Assembly (NCBI GenBank): GCA_902588745.1
Contig: CACIQI010000012.1
Span: 1 to 45,941, forward strand
Length of the DNA stretch: 45,941 nucleotides
From: an uncultured Alphaproteobacteria bacterium
GTDB lineage: Bacteria > Pseudomonadota > Alphaproteobacteria > HIMB59 > GCA-002718135
Reading direction: 5' to 3'
Within the stretch, counting starts at the first letter, position 1, and every line of letters starts with the position of its first letter. This document shows, one piece after another, positions 1 through 7,661 of the stretch. The position numbers and the translations under genes were made by a program. A model generated the notes under the pieces. The model made no database searches. It worked only from the letters and a program-made list of their open reading frames with translations, and was not told where the DNA came from.

Positions 1-495
1 ATCAATTAAATTTTCAAAACCTAATTTTTTTTTAGCTGATATATTAAAAAACTTTTCAATTTTATATTTTTCTGTAATTAATTTTATATGCTTAAGTAAA
101 TTTTCTGCTTTTATCAAATCAGTTTTATTAAAAATAATTGAAATATTTTTTTTTAATTCATAAAGTTTGGAAAAATCATTTTTTAAATCATTTAATTCAA
201 TTCTTTTTGAGTCAATTAAATACAAAATAATATCTGATTGATTTAAGCCTTCCCATAAATTTTTCTTCAATTTATTTTTTTGTGATTTATTATCTCTAAG
301 AAAGCTAATACCAGGTGTATCATATAGTATTAGTTGAGTATTTTTAAAATTAACGATACCAATTACAAAGTCTTCAGTGGTATTAATTTTTTTATTTGTT
401 ATTGAAATTTTTTCTCCAACAAGATTATTTAATAGAGTTGACTTCCCTGCATTAGTCTTACCGACAAGACTAATTTTTAATATTTTTCTTTTCAT
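1..495 (-). CDS. era: GTPase Era, N-terminal part (cut by window edge)
   Basis: Era is a GTPase that binds 16S rRNA and assists 30S ribosome maturation. The gene starts at an ATG at 495 and runs off the left edge, so about 165 residues of GTPase domain are visible and the KH RNA-binding domain is missing. Readable motifs are the P-loop GKTNAGKS (family usually GRPNVGKS), switch region INTT, the G3 motif DTPG and the G4 motif NKTD. It overlaps the 3' end of rnc by 26 nt, the usual rnc-era coupling. Identification is firm despite truncation. Confidence 0.93.
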   Translation of the reverse strand, partial: MKRKILKISLVGKTNAGKSTLLNNLVGEKISITNKKINTTEDFVIGIVNFKNTQLILYDTPGISFLRDNKSQKNKLKKNLWEGLNQSDIILYLIDSKRIELNDLKNDFSKLYELKKNISIIFNKTDLIKAENLLKHIKLITEKYKIEKFFNISAKKKLGFENLID

Positions 496-1177
496 TAATT
501 TTTTTTAATGCAATTTCTGCAGCATTTCTCTCTGCCTCTCTTATTGAGGAACCTTTTGAATTAATCTTACTTAAATTTGACACTTTAACTGAAACAGTGA
601 ATGTAGGTGAATGAGGTGGTCCTTCTTTTTTTATTAATTTGTATTCAGGAAGTTTTTTATAAAGCTGTTGTGATATTTCTTGTAATAATGTTTTTGGATC
701 TAAGGTTTTAGAAACTTCAATGTCTAAATATTTTGACCAAAATTTGTTTATAAAATCAAATGAAGGATTATATCCTCCATCTATAAATATTGCTCCAATT
801 AATGATTCCACTGAATCTGAAAAAATTGAATTTAACATTTTATTATTTTTTTTCTTAAAATTGTATTGAAGCACATCATCTATTTGAAGTTCTTGTGAAA
901 TTTTAAATAAAAATTTTTTTTGAACTAAATAAGAATATTTTTTAGATAAATCACCTTCGTTAAACTTTTTATATTTTGAAAATAATAAATTTGCTATAAT
1001 TAATCCTAATACTCGATCACCTAAAAATTCAAATCGTTCAAATTCATTGATTTTAATTTTTTTTTCATTCTCTAAATAAAAACTTGGATGTGTTAGAGAT
1101 TGAATTAACAATTTATTATTTTTAAATTTATAATTTATTTTTTTTTCAAATAGTTTGAGCTTTTTACTATCTATCAT
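470..1177 (-). CDS. rnc: Ribonuclease III
   Basis: RNase III cleaves double-stranded RNA in rRNA precursors and some mRNAs. The 235-residue protein has the normal two-domain layout. An endonuclease domain carries the signature ERFEFLGDRVLG, with a second acidic cluster near DSVESLIGAIF. A double-stranded RNA-binding domain follows in about the last 70 residues (from DPKTLLQEISQ). The ATG at 1177 overlaps the lepB TGA as ATGA, and the 3' end overlaps era, so lepB-rnc-era is probably translated as a coupled unit. Confidence 0.96.
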   Translation of the reverse strand: MIDSKKLKLFEKKINYKFKNNKLLIQSLTHPSFYLENEKKIKINEFERFEFLGDRVLGLIIANLLFSKYKKFNEGDLSKKYSYLVQKKFLFKISQELQIDDVLQYNFKKKNNKMLNSIFSDSVESLIGAIFIDGGYNPSFDFINKFWSKYLDIEVSKTLDPKTLLQEISQQLYKKLPEYKLIKKEGPPHSPTFTVSVKVSNLSKINSKGSSIREAERNAAEIALKKINEKKNIKN

Positions 1178-1908
1178 TGAATTTTTTGAAAAATTCTTTC
1201 AAATCTAATTGAGTTAGGCCATTTCCATATCTGTAAAAATCTTGCATTTTCTAAAGAAAAGAAAATAAACTGTGCTTTACCAACTAAATTTTCATAAGGA
1301 ATAAAACCAACTGTACTTATAAATCTACTATCTTGTGAGTTATCTCTATTATCACCCATTACAAAGAAATGATTTTGTGGTACATTAAATAACCTAGTAT
1401 TATCCGCTATACCATTGTCTGTTATATCAAGAATATTGATTTCTTTATTAAAAAAATATTCATTATACATTCTGACTCTTTTATTACTCGATTTGTTATC
1501 TGTATCTATAAAATCATTTAATTTTTTTCTTAAGATTTCTGATCCATTAATAAAAATAATACCATTTTTAATTTCTATTTTATCACCAGGCAGACCGATT
1601 ACTCTTTTAATATAGTCAGTTCTATTATTTTCAGGGGTTTTAAAAACTACTACATCACCTCTTTCAGGTATATTTGAAAAAATTTTTCCAGGTATCAAAG
1701 GTACTGAAAATGGAAGGGAATGTTTAGAAAAGCCATATGAATATTTTGAAACAAAAATAAAATCTCCCACAAGAAGATTTGGTTTCATTGATCCTGACGG
1801 TATATTGAATGGCTCAAATATAAATGATCTAATTAATAAAGCTATAAAGATTGCTATAAGTATTGATTTGAAATTTCCAAAAAAACTATTTTTTTTTGAT
1901 TTAAGCAT
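1174..1908 (-). CDS. lepB: Signal peptidase I
   Basis: Inner-membrane serine protease that removes signal peptides from exported proteins. The 244 residues include one N-terminal membrane segment (about residues 14-32), then the catalytic serine in PSGSMKPNL, the general-base lysine in DYIKRVIGLPGD and the conserved MGDNRDNSQDSR box. All S26-family boxes are intact and the length is typical of alphaproteobacteria. The start overlaps the end of acpS by 8 nt and the end overlaps the rnc start by 4 nt. Confidence 0.97.
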   Translation of the reverse strand: MLKSKKNSFFGNFKSILIAIFIALLIRSFIFEPFNIPSGSMKPNLLVGDFIFVSKYSYGFSKHSLPFSVPLIPGKIFSNIPERGDVVVFKTPENNRTDYIKRVIGLPGDKIEIKNGIIFINGSEILRKKLNDFIDTDNKSSNKRVRMYNEYFFNKEINILDITDNGIADNTRLFNVPQNHFFVMGDNRDNSQDSRFISTVGFIPYENLVGKAQFIFFSLENARFLQIWKWPNSIRFERIFQKIQ

Positions 1909-2287
1909 AAATTGTCACATTTGCTATTGCGTATTTTTTTTCATCAGAAAGCGATAATTCAATTTGTGCATTAGAATTTTTATTCATATTTTTAAAAATT
2001 ATCTTTGCTTTACCATGCAATTTTATAAATGGTTTACCATATTGGTTATTTCCTACTTCAATATCTTTCCAAAATACACCTTTAGCAAGACCTGTACCTA
2101 AAGCTTTTGCGCAAGCTTCTTTCGCAGCGTATCTTTTTGCATAAGATTCTATAGAATTTAATCTTTTTTCTGATCTTTCTATCTCAGAAATACTAAAACA
2201 TCTTTTTTTAAATCTATTACCATATTTATCTATTACTCTTCTTATTCTATTAATATCAATAATGTCTATTCCATTGCGAATAATCAT
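1901..2287 (-). CDS. acpS: Holo-[acyl-carrier-protein] synthase
   Basis: Transfers 4'-phosphopantetheine from CoA to the serine of acyl carrier protein. The 128-residue protein has the family hallmarks: an N-terminal GIDIIDINRI with the metal-binding aspartate, and RYAAKEACAKALGTG with the catalytic glutamate. It starts 2 nt after the spoT stop and overlaps lepB. In many alphaproteobacteria pdxJ sits immediately before acpS; here spoT abuts acpS directly, so pdxJ is absent from this locus. Confidence 0.95.
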   Translation of the reverse strand: MIIRNGIDIIDINRIRRVIDKYGNRFKKRCFSISEIERSEKRLNSIESYAKRYAAKEACAKALGTGLAKGVFWKDIEVGNNQYGKPFIKLHGKAKIIFKNMNKNSNAQIELSLSDEKKYAIANVTIYA

Positions 2288-2289
2288 AT

Positions 2290-4413
2290 TTAACCTTTTA
2301 ATCTCTCTAAAGAGGATACTTCTTTTTCCATTCTTAATGCCGCTATTATATTTTGTAAATGATTGGCATCTCTAACCTCAATGTCTATTATAATTTCAAA
2401 AAAATCAGATTTCCTTACTGAAAATAGAATATTTGAAATATTACCATTATTTTTTGCAATAACTGTTGTTATTTTTCCAAGACTTCCTGGTTTATTAAAT
2501 AATACAACAACAATTCTTGCATTTGATACTGTTTCTAAATTACTTTGATTATCCCAAGAAATATTTAGCCATCTATCTGGAGCATCCTGATATGATGTAA
2601 GTGTTTCACAATCAAGTGTATGAACTGCAACACCTATTCCAGCCGTTACTATACCTACTATGCTATCTCCTTTTAATGGAGAGCAACAGCCCGCTAGATG
2701 ATATGACATTCCAGCTGTCAACCCTTTTAATTTAATTGGATTTTGATTATTTTTATTAAATTTAGAAACTGGAATATAATTATATTCAGGATAAATTTTT
2801 TTTATTACAGAGAGTGCTGTAATTTCTCCGGAACCAATAGCGGCGTAAACGTCGTCTATTGATTTATAATTAAAATCATTGAGTATTTTTTGCTCAATAT
2901 TTTTATTAAATTCATAATTTTCTTTTTGAAAATAACTTACCAATATTTCTCTTCCAAAAATTATATGCTCTTCTTTCTTTTTAAATCTAGAAAATCTTTT
3001 TAGTTGAGATTTAACTTTTGTTGTTACTGCAAATCTCTGCCATAAAGGAGAAGGTTGTGAAGTTTCTGATGTAATAATTTCTATTTGATCACCATTATTT
3101 AAAATTGTTTTTAATGGTTGTAGCTTATCATTTATTTTAGCAGCAACACATCTATCACCAATTTGGCTATGTATAGCATAGGCAAAGTCTATAGGAGTAG
3201 CATTTTTAGGCAATTCTATAAGATCACCTTTTGGAGTAAAAACAAAGATATCATTTTGAAAAACTTTTAATTTTGAGTTTTGGATTAATTCATCTTGAGA
3301 GACTGAAGAATTCATTGAATCCACTAAATCATGAACCCATTTGTATTCTCTCGCATCTTTTTCTTTTATTTTTTTTGGATCTTTATATTTCCAATGAGAT
3401 GCAACTCCGAAATCAGCTATTTGATCCATTACATTAGAACGGAATTGGATTTCAATTTTTTTATTTTTTGGCCCCATTACCGATGTATGTAAAGCTCTAT
3501 ATCCATTAGATTTTGGAGCAGAAATAAAATCTTTAAATCTTCCTTGAATGTATGGATACTGTCTATGGATTATACCTAAGCATCTATAACATTCTCTTGT
3601 TGAATTTGTTATTACTCTAAATGCCATAATGTCAGAAAGTTGTTCAAATGATATATTTTTATTTTTAATCTTATTCCATATTGAATATGGAGATTTCATT
3701 CTACCCTCAACTTTACAAAATAAGTCTTCTTGAAAAAAAATATGCTTTAATTCATATCTAATTTCATCAACAATATTATCATCTTTTGATTTTAAATATT
3801 CTAATCTTTCAATAATTGTTTTTTTTGCATCAGGATTGATGACTTCAAATGAAATATCTTCTAATTCATCTTGCCATTCTTTCATGCCTAATCTTTGTGC
3901 TAAAGGAGCAAAAACTTCTAATGTTTCTAATGCAATCTTAGTTTTTTTATTTTCATCATTTATAAATTGAATTGTTCTCATATTATGTAATCTATCAGCT
4001 AGTTTAACTAGAATTACTCTAAGATCTTTTGTGGTTGCGAGAATTAGTTTTTTATAATTTTCTCCAAATTTTTGATTCTTAACTTTTAATGAATATTTAT
4101 TTATTTTTGTTAGACCTTCAACAAGTTCAACAATTTGAGTGCCAAAATTATTATTTATTTCATTTATATTTAAATTTGTATCTTCCAAAGTATCATGAAG
4201 CAAACCGGCAACAATGGAGTCAGCATCTAATTTAATAGAGGTCAAAATTTTTGCAACTTCCAAAGGATGGGTTATAAAAGGGTCACCTGAGTTTCTTAGT
4301 TGATTACTATGCGCTTCTTCACTTATTTTAAGAGCATGTTTTACTTTTTTCTTTTCTTCTAAGCTCAGATATGCAGTTATTAATTCCAGCTCTTTATGAA
4401 TTTCTTTAGTCAT
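2290..4413 (-). CDS. spoT: Bifunctional (p)ppGpp synthetase/hydrolase (Rel/SpoT type)
   Basis: Controls the alarmone (p)ppGpp. The 707 residues show, in order: an HD hydrolase domain with intact HDTLEDT; a synthetase domain with GRMKSPYSIWNK and the GRFKDFI motif (RXKD, typical of bifunctional enzymes rather than RelA-only forms); a TGS domain around FVFTPKGDLIELP; a Cys-containing region (LAGCCSP); and a C-terminal ACT domain (ARIVVVLFNKPGSLGKI). It lies between rpoZ and acpS, a standard alphaproteobacterial position. Being the only copy seen here, it may be the sole long RSH protein, but this cannot be shown from one window. Confidence 0.95.
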   Translation of the reverse strand: MTKEIHKELELITAYLSLEEKKKVKHALKISEEAHSNQLRNSGDPFITHPLEVAKILTSIKLDADSIVAGLLHDTLEDTNLNINEINNNFGTQIVELVEGLTKINKYSLKVKNQKFGENYKKLILATTKDLRVILVKLADRLHNMRTIQFINDENKKTKIALETLEVFAPLAQRLGMKEWQDELEDISFEVINPDAKKTIIERLEYLKSKDDNIVDEIRYELKHIFFQEDLFCKVEGRMKSPYSIWNKIKNKNISFEQLSDIMAFRVITNSTRECYRCLGIIHRQYPYIQGRFKDFISAPKSNGYRALHTSVMGPKNKKIEIQFRSNVMDQIADFGVASHWKYKDPKKIKEKDAREYKWVHDLVDSMNSSVSQDELIQNSKLKVFQNDIFVFTPKGDLIELPKNATPIDFAYAIHSQIGDRCVAAKINDKLQPLKTILNNGDQIEIITSETSQPSPLWQRFAVTTKVKSQLKRFSRFKKKEEHIIFGREILVSYFQKENYEFNKNIEQKILNDFNYKSIDDVYAAIGSGEITALSVIKKIYPEYNYIPVSKFNKNNQNPIKLKGLTAGMSYHLAGCCSPLKGDSIVGIVTAGIGVAVHTLDCETLTSYQDAPDRWLNISWDNQSNLETVSNARIVVVLFNKPGSLGKITTVIAKNNGNISNILFSVRKSDFFEIIIDIEVRDANHLQNIIAALRMEKEVSSLERLKG

Positions 4414-4455
4414 AAATAATTCTTAAATTATTTATTAAATTATAATTTATCTTTA

Positions 4456-4875
4456 TTATAAATCTTGAACTTTGTCTTCATCTGATGGTTTCTCTAAATT
4501 ATCGGGTGAAGTTTCCAAAGTCTTATCTGTTAATGAATCATCATTATTTTCATCATCCTGTTGTGACTCATTAGGAACAGCTTGTGTGAGATCAGATTCA
4601 TTTTCATTACTATTATCCTCAATTTCATTTATATCTTCATCCTCACTAAAAGTATTAGTCTGGTATTCTTCAATTAAGTCATTTTTTAATTTTTCTGAAG
4701 TTAAAGTTTCTTCAGCAATTTCTCTGAGTGCAATTACAGTATTTTTATCATTATCAATTTCAACAGTAGGACTTTCACCTGAGTGTAACTTTCTTGCTCT
4801 ATTAGATGCCACCAAAACTAATTCAAATCTACTAGGGAATTTATCAATACAATCTTCAACAGTAATTCTTGCCAT
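4456..4875 (-). CDS. rpoZ: RNA polymerase omega subunit with long acidic tail
   Basis: Omega promotes RNA polymerase assembly and is part of the ppGpp-binding site in many bacteria. I chose the ATG at 4875 because [28 protein letters not shown] is the usual start of the family; a TTG 21 nt upstream would add seven unconserved residues. The conserved core ends near residue 75 (ALREIAEET). About 60 further residues are almost entirely Asp, Glu, Asn, Ser, Gln and Thr, likely disordered. Acidic tails occur in other alphaproteobacterial omegas; this one is long. It lies between smpB and spoT. Confidence 0.92.
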   Translation of the reverse strand: MARITVEDCIDKFPSRFELVLVASNRARKLHSGESPTVEIDNDKNTVIALREIAEETLTSEKLKNDLIEEYQTNTFSEDEDINEIEDNSNENESDLTQAVPNESQQDDENNDDSLTDKTLETSPDNLEKPSDEDKVQDL

Positions 4876-4913
4876 TGATTGGCTTATAGAGATCAAATTT
4901 TAAAAGTAAATAG

Positions 4914-5360
4914 TTAATTGTTTTTAAGCAATCTTTCTTTTTTAATATTCCAATCTCTTTGCTTAATTGACTCTCTTTTATCTATTTTTTTCTTACCTTT
5001 TGCAATTCCACAAGATAACTTGGCGAGCCCTTTATCTGAAAAATATAAAGATAAGGGAATGATTGTAAAGCCGCCCTGTTTAATTGATCCAGATATTTTG
5101 TTAAATTCTTTCCTTGTTACTAATAATTTTCTATTTCTACTTGGGTTATAATTTTTATTAGTTGAATTTTGATATTGTTTAATAAAAGAGTTGGAAAGCC
5201 ATAATTCACCATTTTGTTCTATAATATATGATCCTCGAATTGATCCTGTATTTGTCCGTAAAGATTTAACTTCTGGTCCAGTTAATACAATACCTGCTTC
5301 TATTTTATTAGATATCGTAAAATTATAATTAGCTCTACTATTTGCAGCAATAACTTTCAT
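4914..5360 (-). CDS. smpB: SsrA-binding protein SmpB
   Basis: Binds tmRNA and delivers it to stalled ribosomes for trans-translation. The 148-residue protein has the characteristic N-terminal RANYNFTISNKIEAGIVLTGPEVKSLR, the central KLLVTRKEFNKI and GLAKLSCGIAKGKKKIDKRE, and a basic C-terminal tail (WNIKKERLLK). Its ATG directly abuts the dapA stop, so the two are co-transcribed. Confidence 0.97.
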   Translation of the reverse strand: MKVIAANSRANYNFTISNKIEAGIVLTGPEVKSLRTNTGSIRGSYIIEQNGELWLSNSFIKQYQNSTNKNYNPSRNRKLLVTRKEFNKISGSIKQGGFTIIPLSLYFSDKGLAKLSCGIAKGKKKIDKRESIKQRDWNIKKERLLKNN

Positions 5361-6233
5361 TTATAAAAGTTGTAACTCAATTAAACAACTTTTGACTTCT
5401 TGTTTTGTATCCTCATTAATCTCAGATAGAGGAAGTCTTGTACTTTCATTACATAGACCTAATAATGAGGCAGCATATTTTACTGGACCCGGGCTAGATT
5501 CTAAAAATAATGCATTATGCAGTGATGATAATTTAAGATTAATTTCCTGAGATTCAGTAATATTACCTTTTTGCCATTCATTATGCATTTGTGAGCATAA
5601 TTTTGGAGCTACATTTGCTGTTACAGATATACAGCCATGCCCACCTTGTGCTAAAAAAGCCAAAGCAGTTCCATCTTCACCAGAAAGATAACAAAAATCA
5701 TTTTGCATTTTTTTTCTAGTAAGTAATGGTCGAAATAAATCGTTTGTTGCATCTTTAACCCCAATAATATTTTTAATCTTTGATAACTCAATCATAGTTT
5801 CAATTGTCATATCAACAATAGACCTTCCTGGTATGTTATAAATGATTATTGGAATATTCGTTTTTTCAGCAATAGTTTTAAAGTGGTAATATAATCCTGA
5901 TTGAGTAGGCTTATTATAGTATGGTGTTACAACTAATGCACCATCAGCTCCTGATTTTTCAGCATGATTTGTAAATTCTATAGCCTCGATAGTATTATTT
6001 GATCCAGTTCCAGCAATAACTGGAACTCTTTTATCGGCAATTCTGATTGTTTCTTCAATTATTTTTTTATGCTCATCATGTGATAAAGTAGGTGACTCAC
6101 CAGTTGTACCACAAGGAACAAGCCCATGAGATCCACTGTCAATTAAATAATTTAATACTTTAACCAGAGAATTATAATCAACTTTATCATCAATAAATGG
6201 TGTGATAACAGCTGGGATACTTCCACTAAACAT
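5361..6233 (-). CDS. dapA: 4-hydroxy-tetrahydrodipicolinate synthase
   Basis: Condenses pyruvate with aspartate semialdehyde, the first committed step to lysine and diaminopimelate. The 290 residues contain the GTTGESPTL pyruvate-binding motif near residue 43, the active-site tyrosine in IIIYNIPGR and the Schiff-base lysine in IIGVKDATND (about residue 160). The start is secure because MFSGSIPAVITPF aligns with the family N-terminus. Only 8 nt (TTTAAAAT) separate the start from the 3' end of the tRNA-Ser, leaving no room for a Shine-Dalgarno sequence outside the tRNA. Confidence 0.97.
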   Translation of the reverse strand: MFSGSIPAVITPFIDDKVDYNSLVKVLNYLIDSGSHGLVPCGTTGESPTLSHDEHKKIIEETIRIADKRVPVIAGTGSNNTIEAIEFTNHAEKSGADGALVVTPYYNKPTQSGLYYHFKTIAEKTNIPIIIYNIPGRSIVDMTIETMIELSKIKNIIGVKDATNDLFRPLLTRKKMQNDFCYLSGEDGTALAFLAQGGHGCISVTANVAPKLCSQMHNEWQKGNITESQEINLKLSSLHNALFLESSPGPVKYAASLLGLCNESTRLPLSEINEDTKQEVKSCLIELQLL

Positions 6234-6241
6234 ATTTTAAA

Positions 6242-6333
6242 TGGCGGAGAGAGAGGGATTCGAACCCTCGGAAGGAATTACTTCCTTCGCAGGTTTAGCA
6301 AACCTGTGGTTTAAGCCACTCACCCATCTCTCC
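6242..6333 (-). tRNA. tRNA-Ser (anticodon GCU)
   Basis: Read on the minus strand, the 92-nt sequence folds as a class II tRNA. The acceptor stem is GGAGAGA/TCTCTCC, followed by discriminator G and an encoded CCA (6242-6244). The anticodon stem CAGGT/ACCTG encloses loop TTGCTAA with anticodon GCT. A long variable arm GAAGGAAGTAATTCCTTC marks it as serine type. The T arm is GAGGGTTCGAATCCCTC. It reads AGC/AGU codons. The dapA start lies 8 nt beyond its 3' end. Confidence 0.97.
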
Positions 6334-6351
6334 TGTAATTGATTCATATTG

Positions 6352-6357
6352 ATTATA
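6352..6357 (-). promoter_or_regulatory. Possible -10 element for tRNA-Ser/dapA
   Basis: The minus strand reads TATAAT 19 nt before the mature tRNA 5' end, which would place transcription start about 12 nt upstream of the tRNA. No good TTGACA-like -35 box is visible at the expected distance, and the region is so AT-rich that a chance match is likely. The surrounding 6334-6502 is the longest gene-free stretch here; otherwise it holds only the palindrome at 6416-6427. Confidence 0.35.
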
Positions 6358-6415
6358 TTGATGTAATAACGAAAATATACGGGAATCTCAACATTATTTA
6401 ATTAATATTTAAAAT

Positions 6416-6427
6416 ATTGTTAACAAT
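6416..6427. promoter_or_regulatory. Perfect 12-bp palindrome ATTGTTAACAAT
   Basis: A perfect dyad centred on GTTAAC lies between the 3' end of the HupE-like gene and the tRNA-Ser. It could be an operator for the tRNA-dapA transcript or a chance palindrome in AT-rich DNA. No T-run adjoins it, so it does not look like a terminator. Confidence 0.25.
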
Positions 6428-6502
6428 GAAGGAATTATCAAAAAAGCATTTCTTAGCTAAAGTTATAAATTCATTGTAACTATAGCGTGCCTAGAAATTT
6501 TG

Positions 6503-7660
6503 TTAAATAAAATTAATTCTTTCAAAAAACCAATATAACCCAATACTAGAAATTAATATTGATGATGGAACTTGAAAAAAAATTCTATAATTTTTATTTT
6601 TTGCAAAATTTAAAGCAATTAATAGATATAAAGCCAATACTATAGATATTTGAGCAACTTCAATACCAAGATTAAACGAAATGAGATTTACAAATAAATC
6701 GGTGCTCTTATAACCTATATCACTCAAAACTAGTGCAAATCCTAAACCATGAAGTAATCCAAAAAATAAGATTACAACATATCTTAAATATTCTTTTATA
6801 TATTTTCTAAAAATATTTTCTAATCCGATATAAACTATAGAAAGTGCAATGATAGGTTCAACAATTTGAGGATTGATTCTCATTAAAGATAAAGAAACAA
6901 ATATAAGGGTAATTGAATGAGCAATAGTAAAGATAGTTATTTGAGAAATTAATTTTTTTAAAGATGATGAAAATAAAAAAATTCCAAATATAAACAAAAT
7001 ATGATCTAATCCTTTTGGAATAATATGTTGAATTCCTAATACAAAAAATTTTGCGAAGCTATTAAATGTTTTACTAAAATTATTTTCCTTGAATGAAAAT
7101 TGACTTGATTCAATTCCTGATTGCAAATATTCTGTAACTAATTCATCTTCTAATTTGTTATTATTATTCTCTCTTAAAATAATTGGGCCATAGTTTTTAA
7201 CCCATCTAAATGTAAATTGTTCAGAATTTTCATCCAATAAAACTCTAAAATAAACATGTGTATCTCTACTTATTTCAAAATTTTTTATATCTTCAATTTC
7301 AGTTTTAATTAAATTTATTTTCTTTGTTTCATTATTAATTTTAATATCAATATTAGAACTTATTTCACTCCAAGAATTTTGAAACATTTCTTCAAGGTCT
7401 TTTATGCTTAAAATTCTAAATTTATCATAAATTTCACTTAGTGATGAAGAGTCTGTATTAGAAACAGTAGATGCATCAATATTAGATAATATCAATTCAG
7501 CGTTTAATCTTATTTTAAAATTCAAATAACTTTCATCATAAGTAAAATCTGCAATAGATGGCTTGATTTCATGGCTGATAGAAGATGATGAAAATAAATT
7601 TAGAAAAACAATAAGAATTAAAAATAGATATAATTTTATAATTTTAATATAAGAGAACAT
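6503..7660 (-). CDS. HupE/UreJ-like membrane protein with exported N-terminal domain
   Basis: A 385-residue protein with a signal peptide (residues 1-29), an exported domain of about 170 residues, then roughly six membrane segments. The membrane part carries the HupE/UreJ_2-type motif GIQHIIPKGLDHILF and further histidines in IAHSITLIF and GLLHGLGFAL, likely metal ligands. Related HupE/UreJ proteins are implicated in nickel or cobalt uptake; the metal here is unknown. A predicted cut at SIS/HE would give a mature N-terminal His. It is divergent from the DUF4198-like gene, with start codons one base apart. Confidence 0.75.
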   Translation of the reverse strand: MFSYIKIIKLYLFLILIVFLNLFSSSSISHEIKPSIADFTYDESYLNFKIRLNAELILSNIDASTVSNTDSSSLSEIYDKFRILSIKDLEEMFQNSWSEISSNIDIKINNETKKINLIKTEIEDIKNFEISRDTHVYFRVLLDENSEQFTFRWVKNYGPIILRENNNNKLEDELVTEYLQSGIESSQFSFKENNFSKTFNSFAKFFVLGIQHIIPKGLDHILFIFGIFLFSSSLKKLISQITIFTIAHSITLIFVSLSLMRINPQIVEPIIALSIVYIGLENIFRKYIKEYLRYVVILFFGLLHGLGFALVLSDIGYKSTDLFVNLISFNLGIEVAQISIVLALYLLIALNFAKNKNYRIFFQVPSSILISSIGLYWFFERINFI

Positions 7661-7661
7661 A

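Noticed and set aside
4472..4903. Open frame on the plus strand across rpoZ (143 codons, Ser-rich)
   Set aside because: It is the antisense of the acidic rpoZ gene; the open frame follows from biased Asp/Glu/Ser codons and the translation looks like low-complexity serine with no domain.
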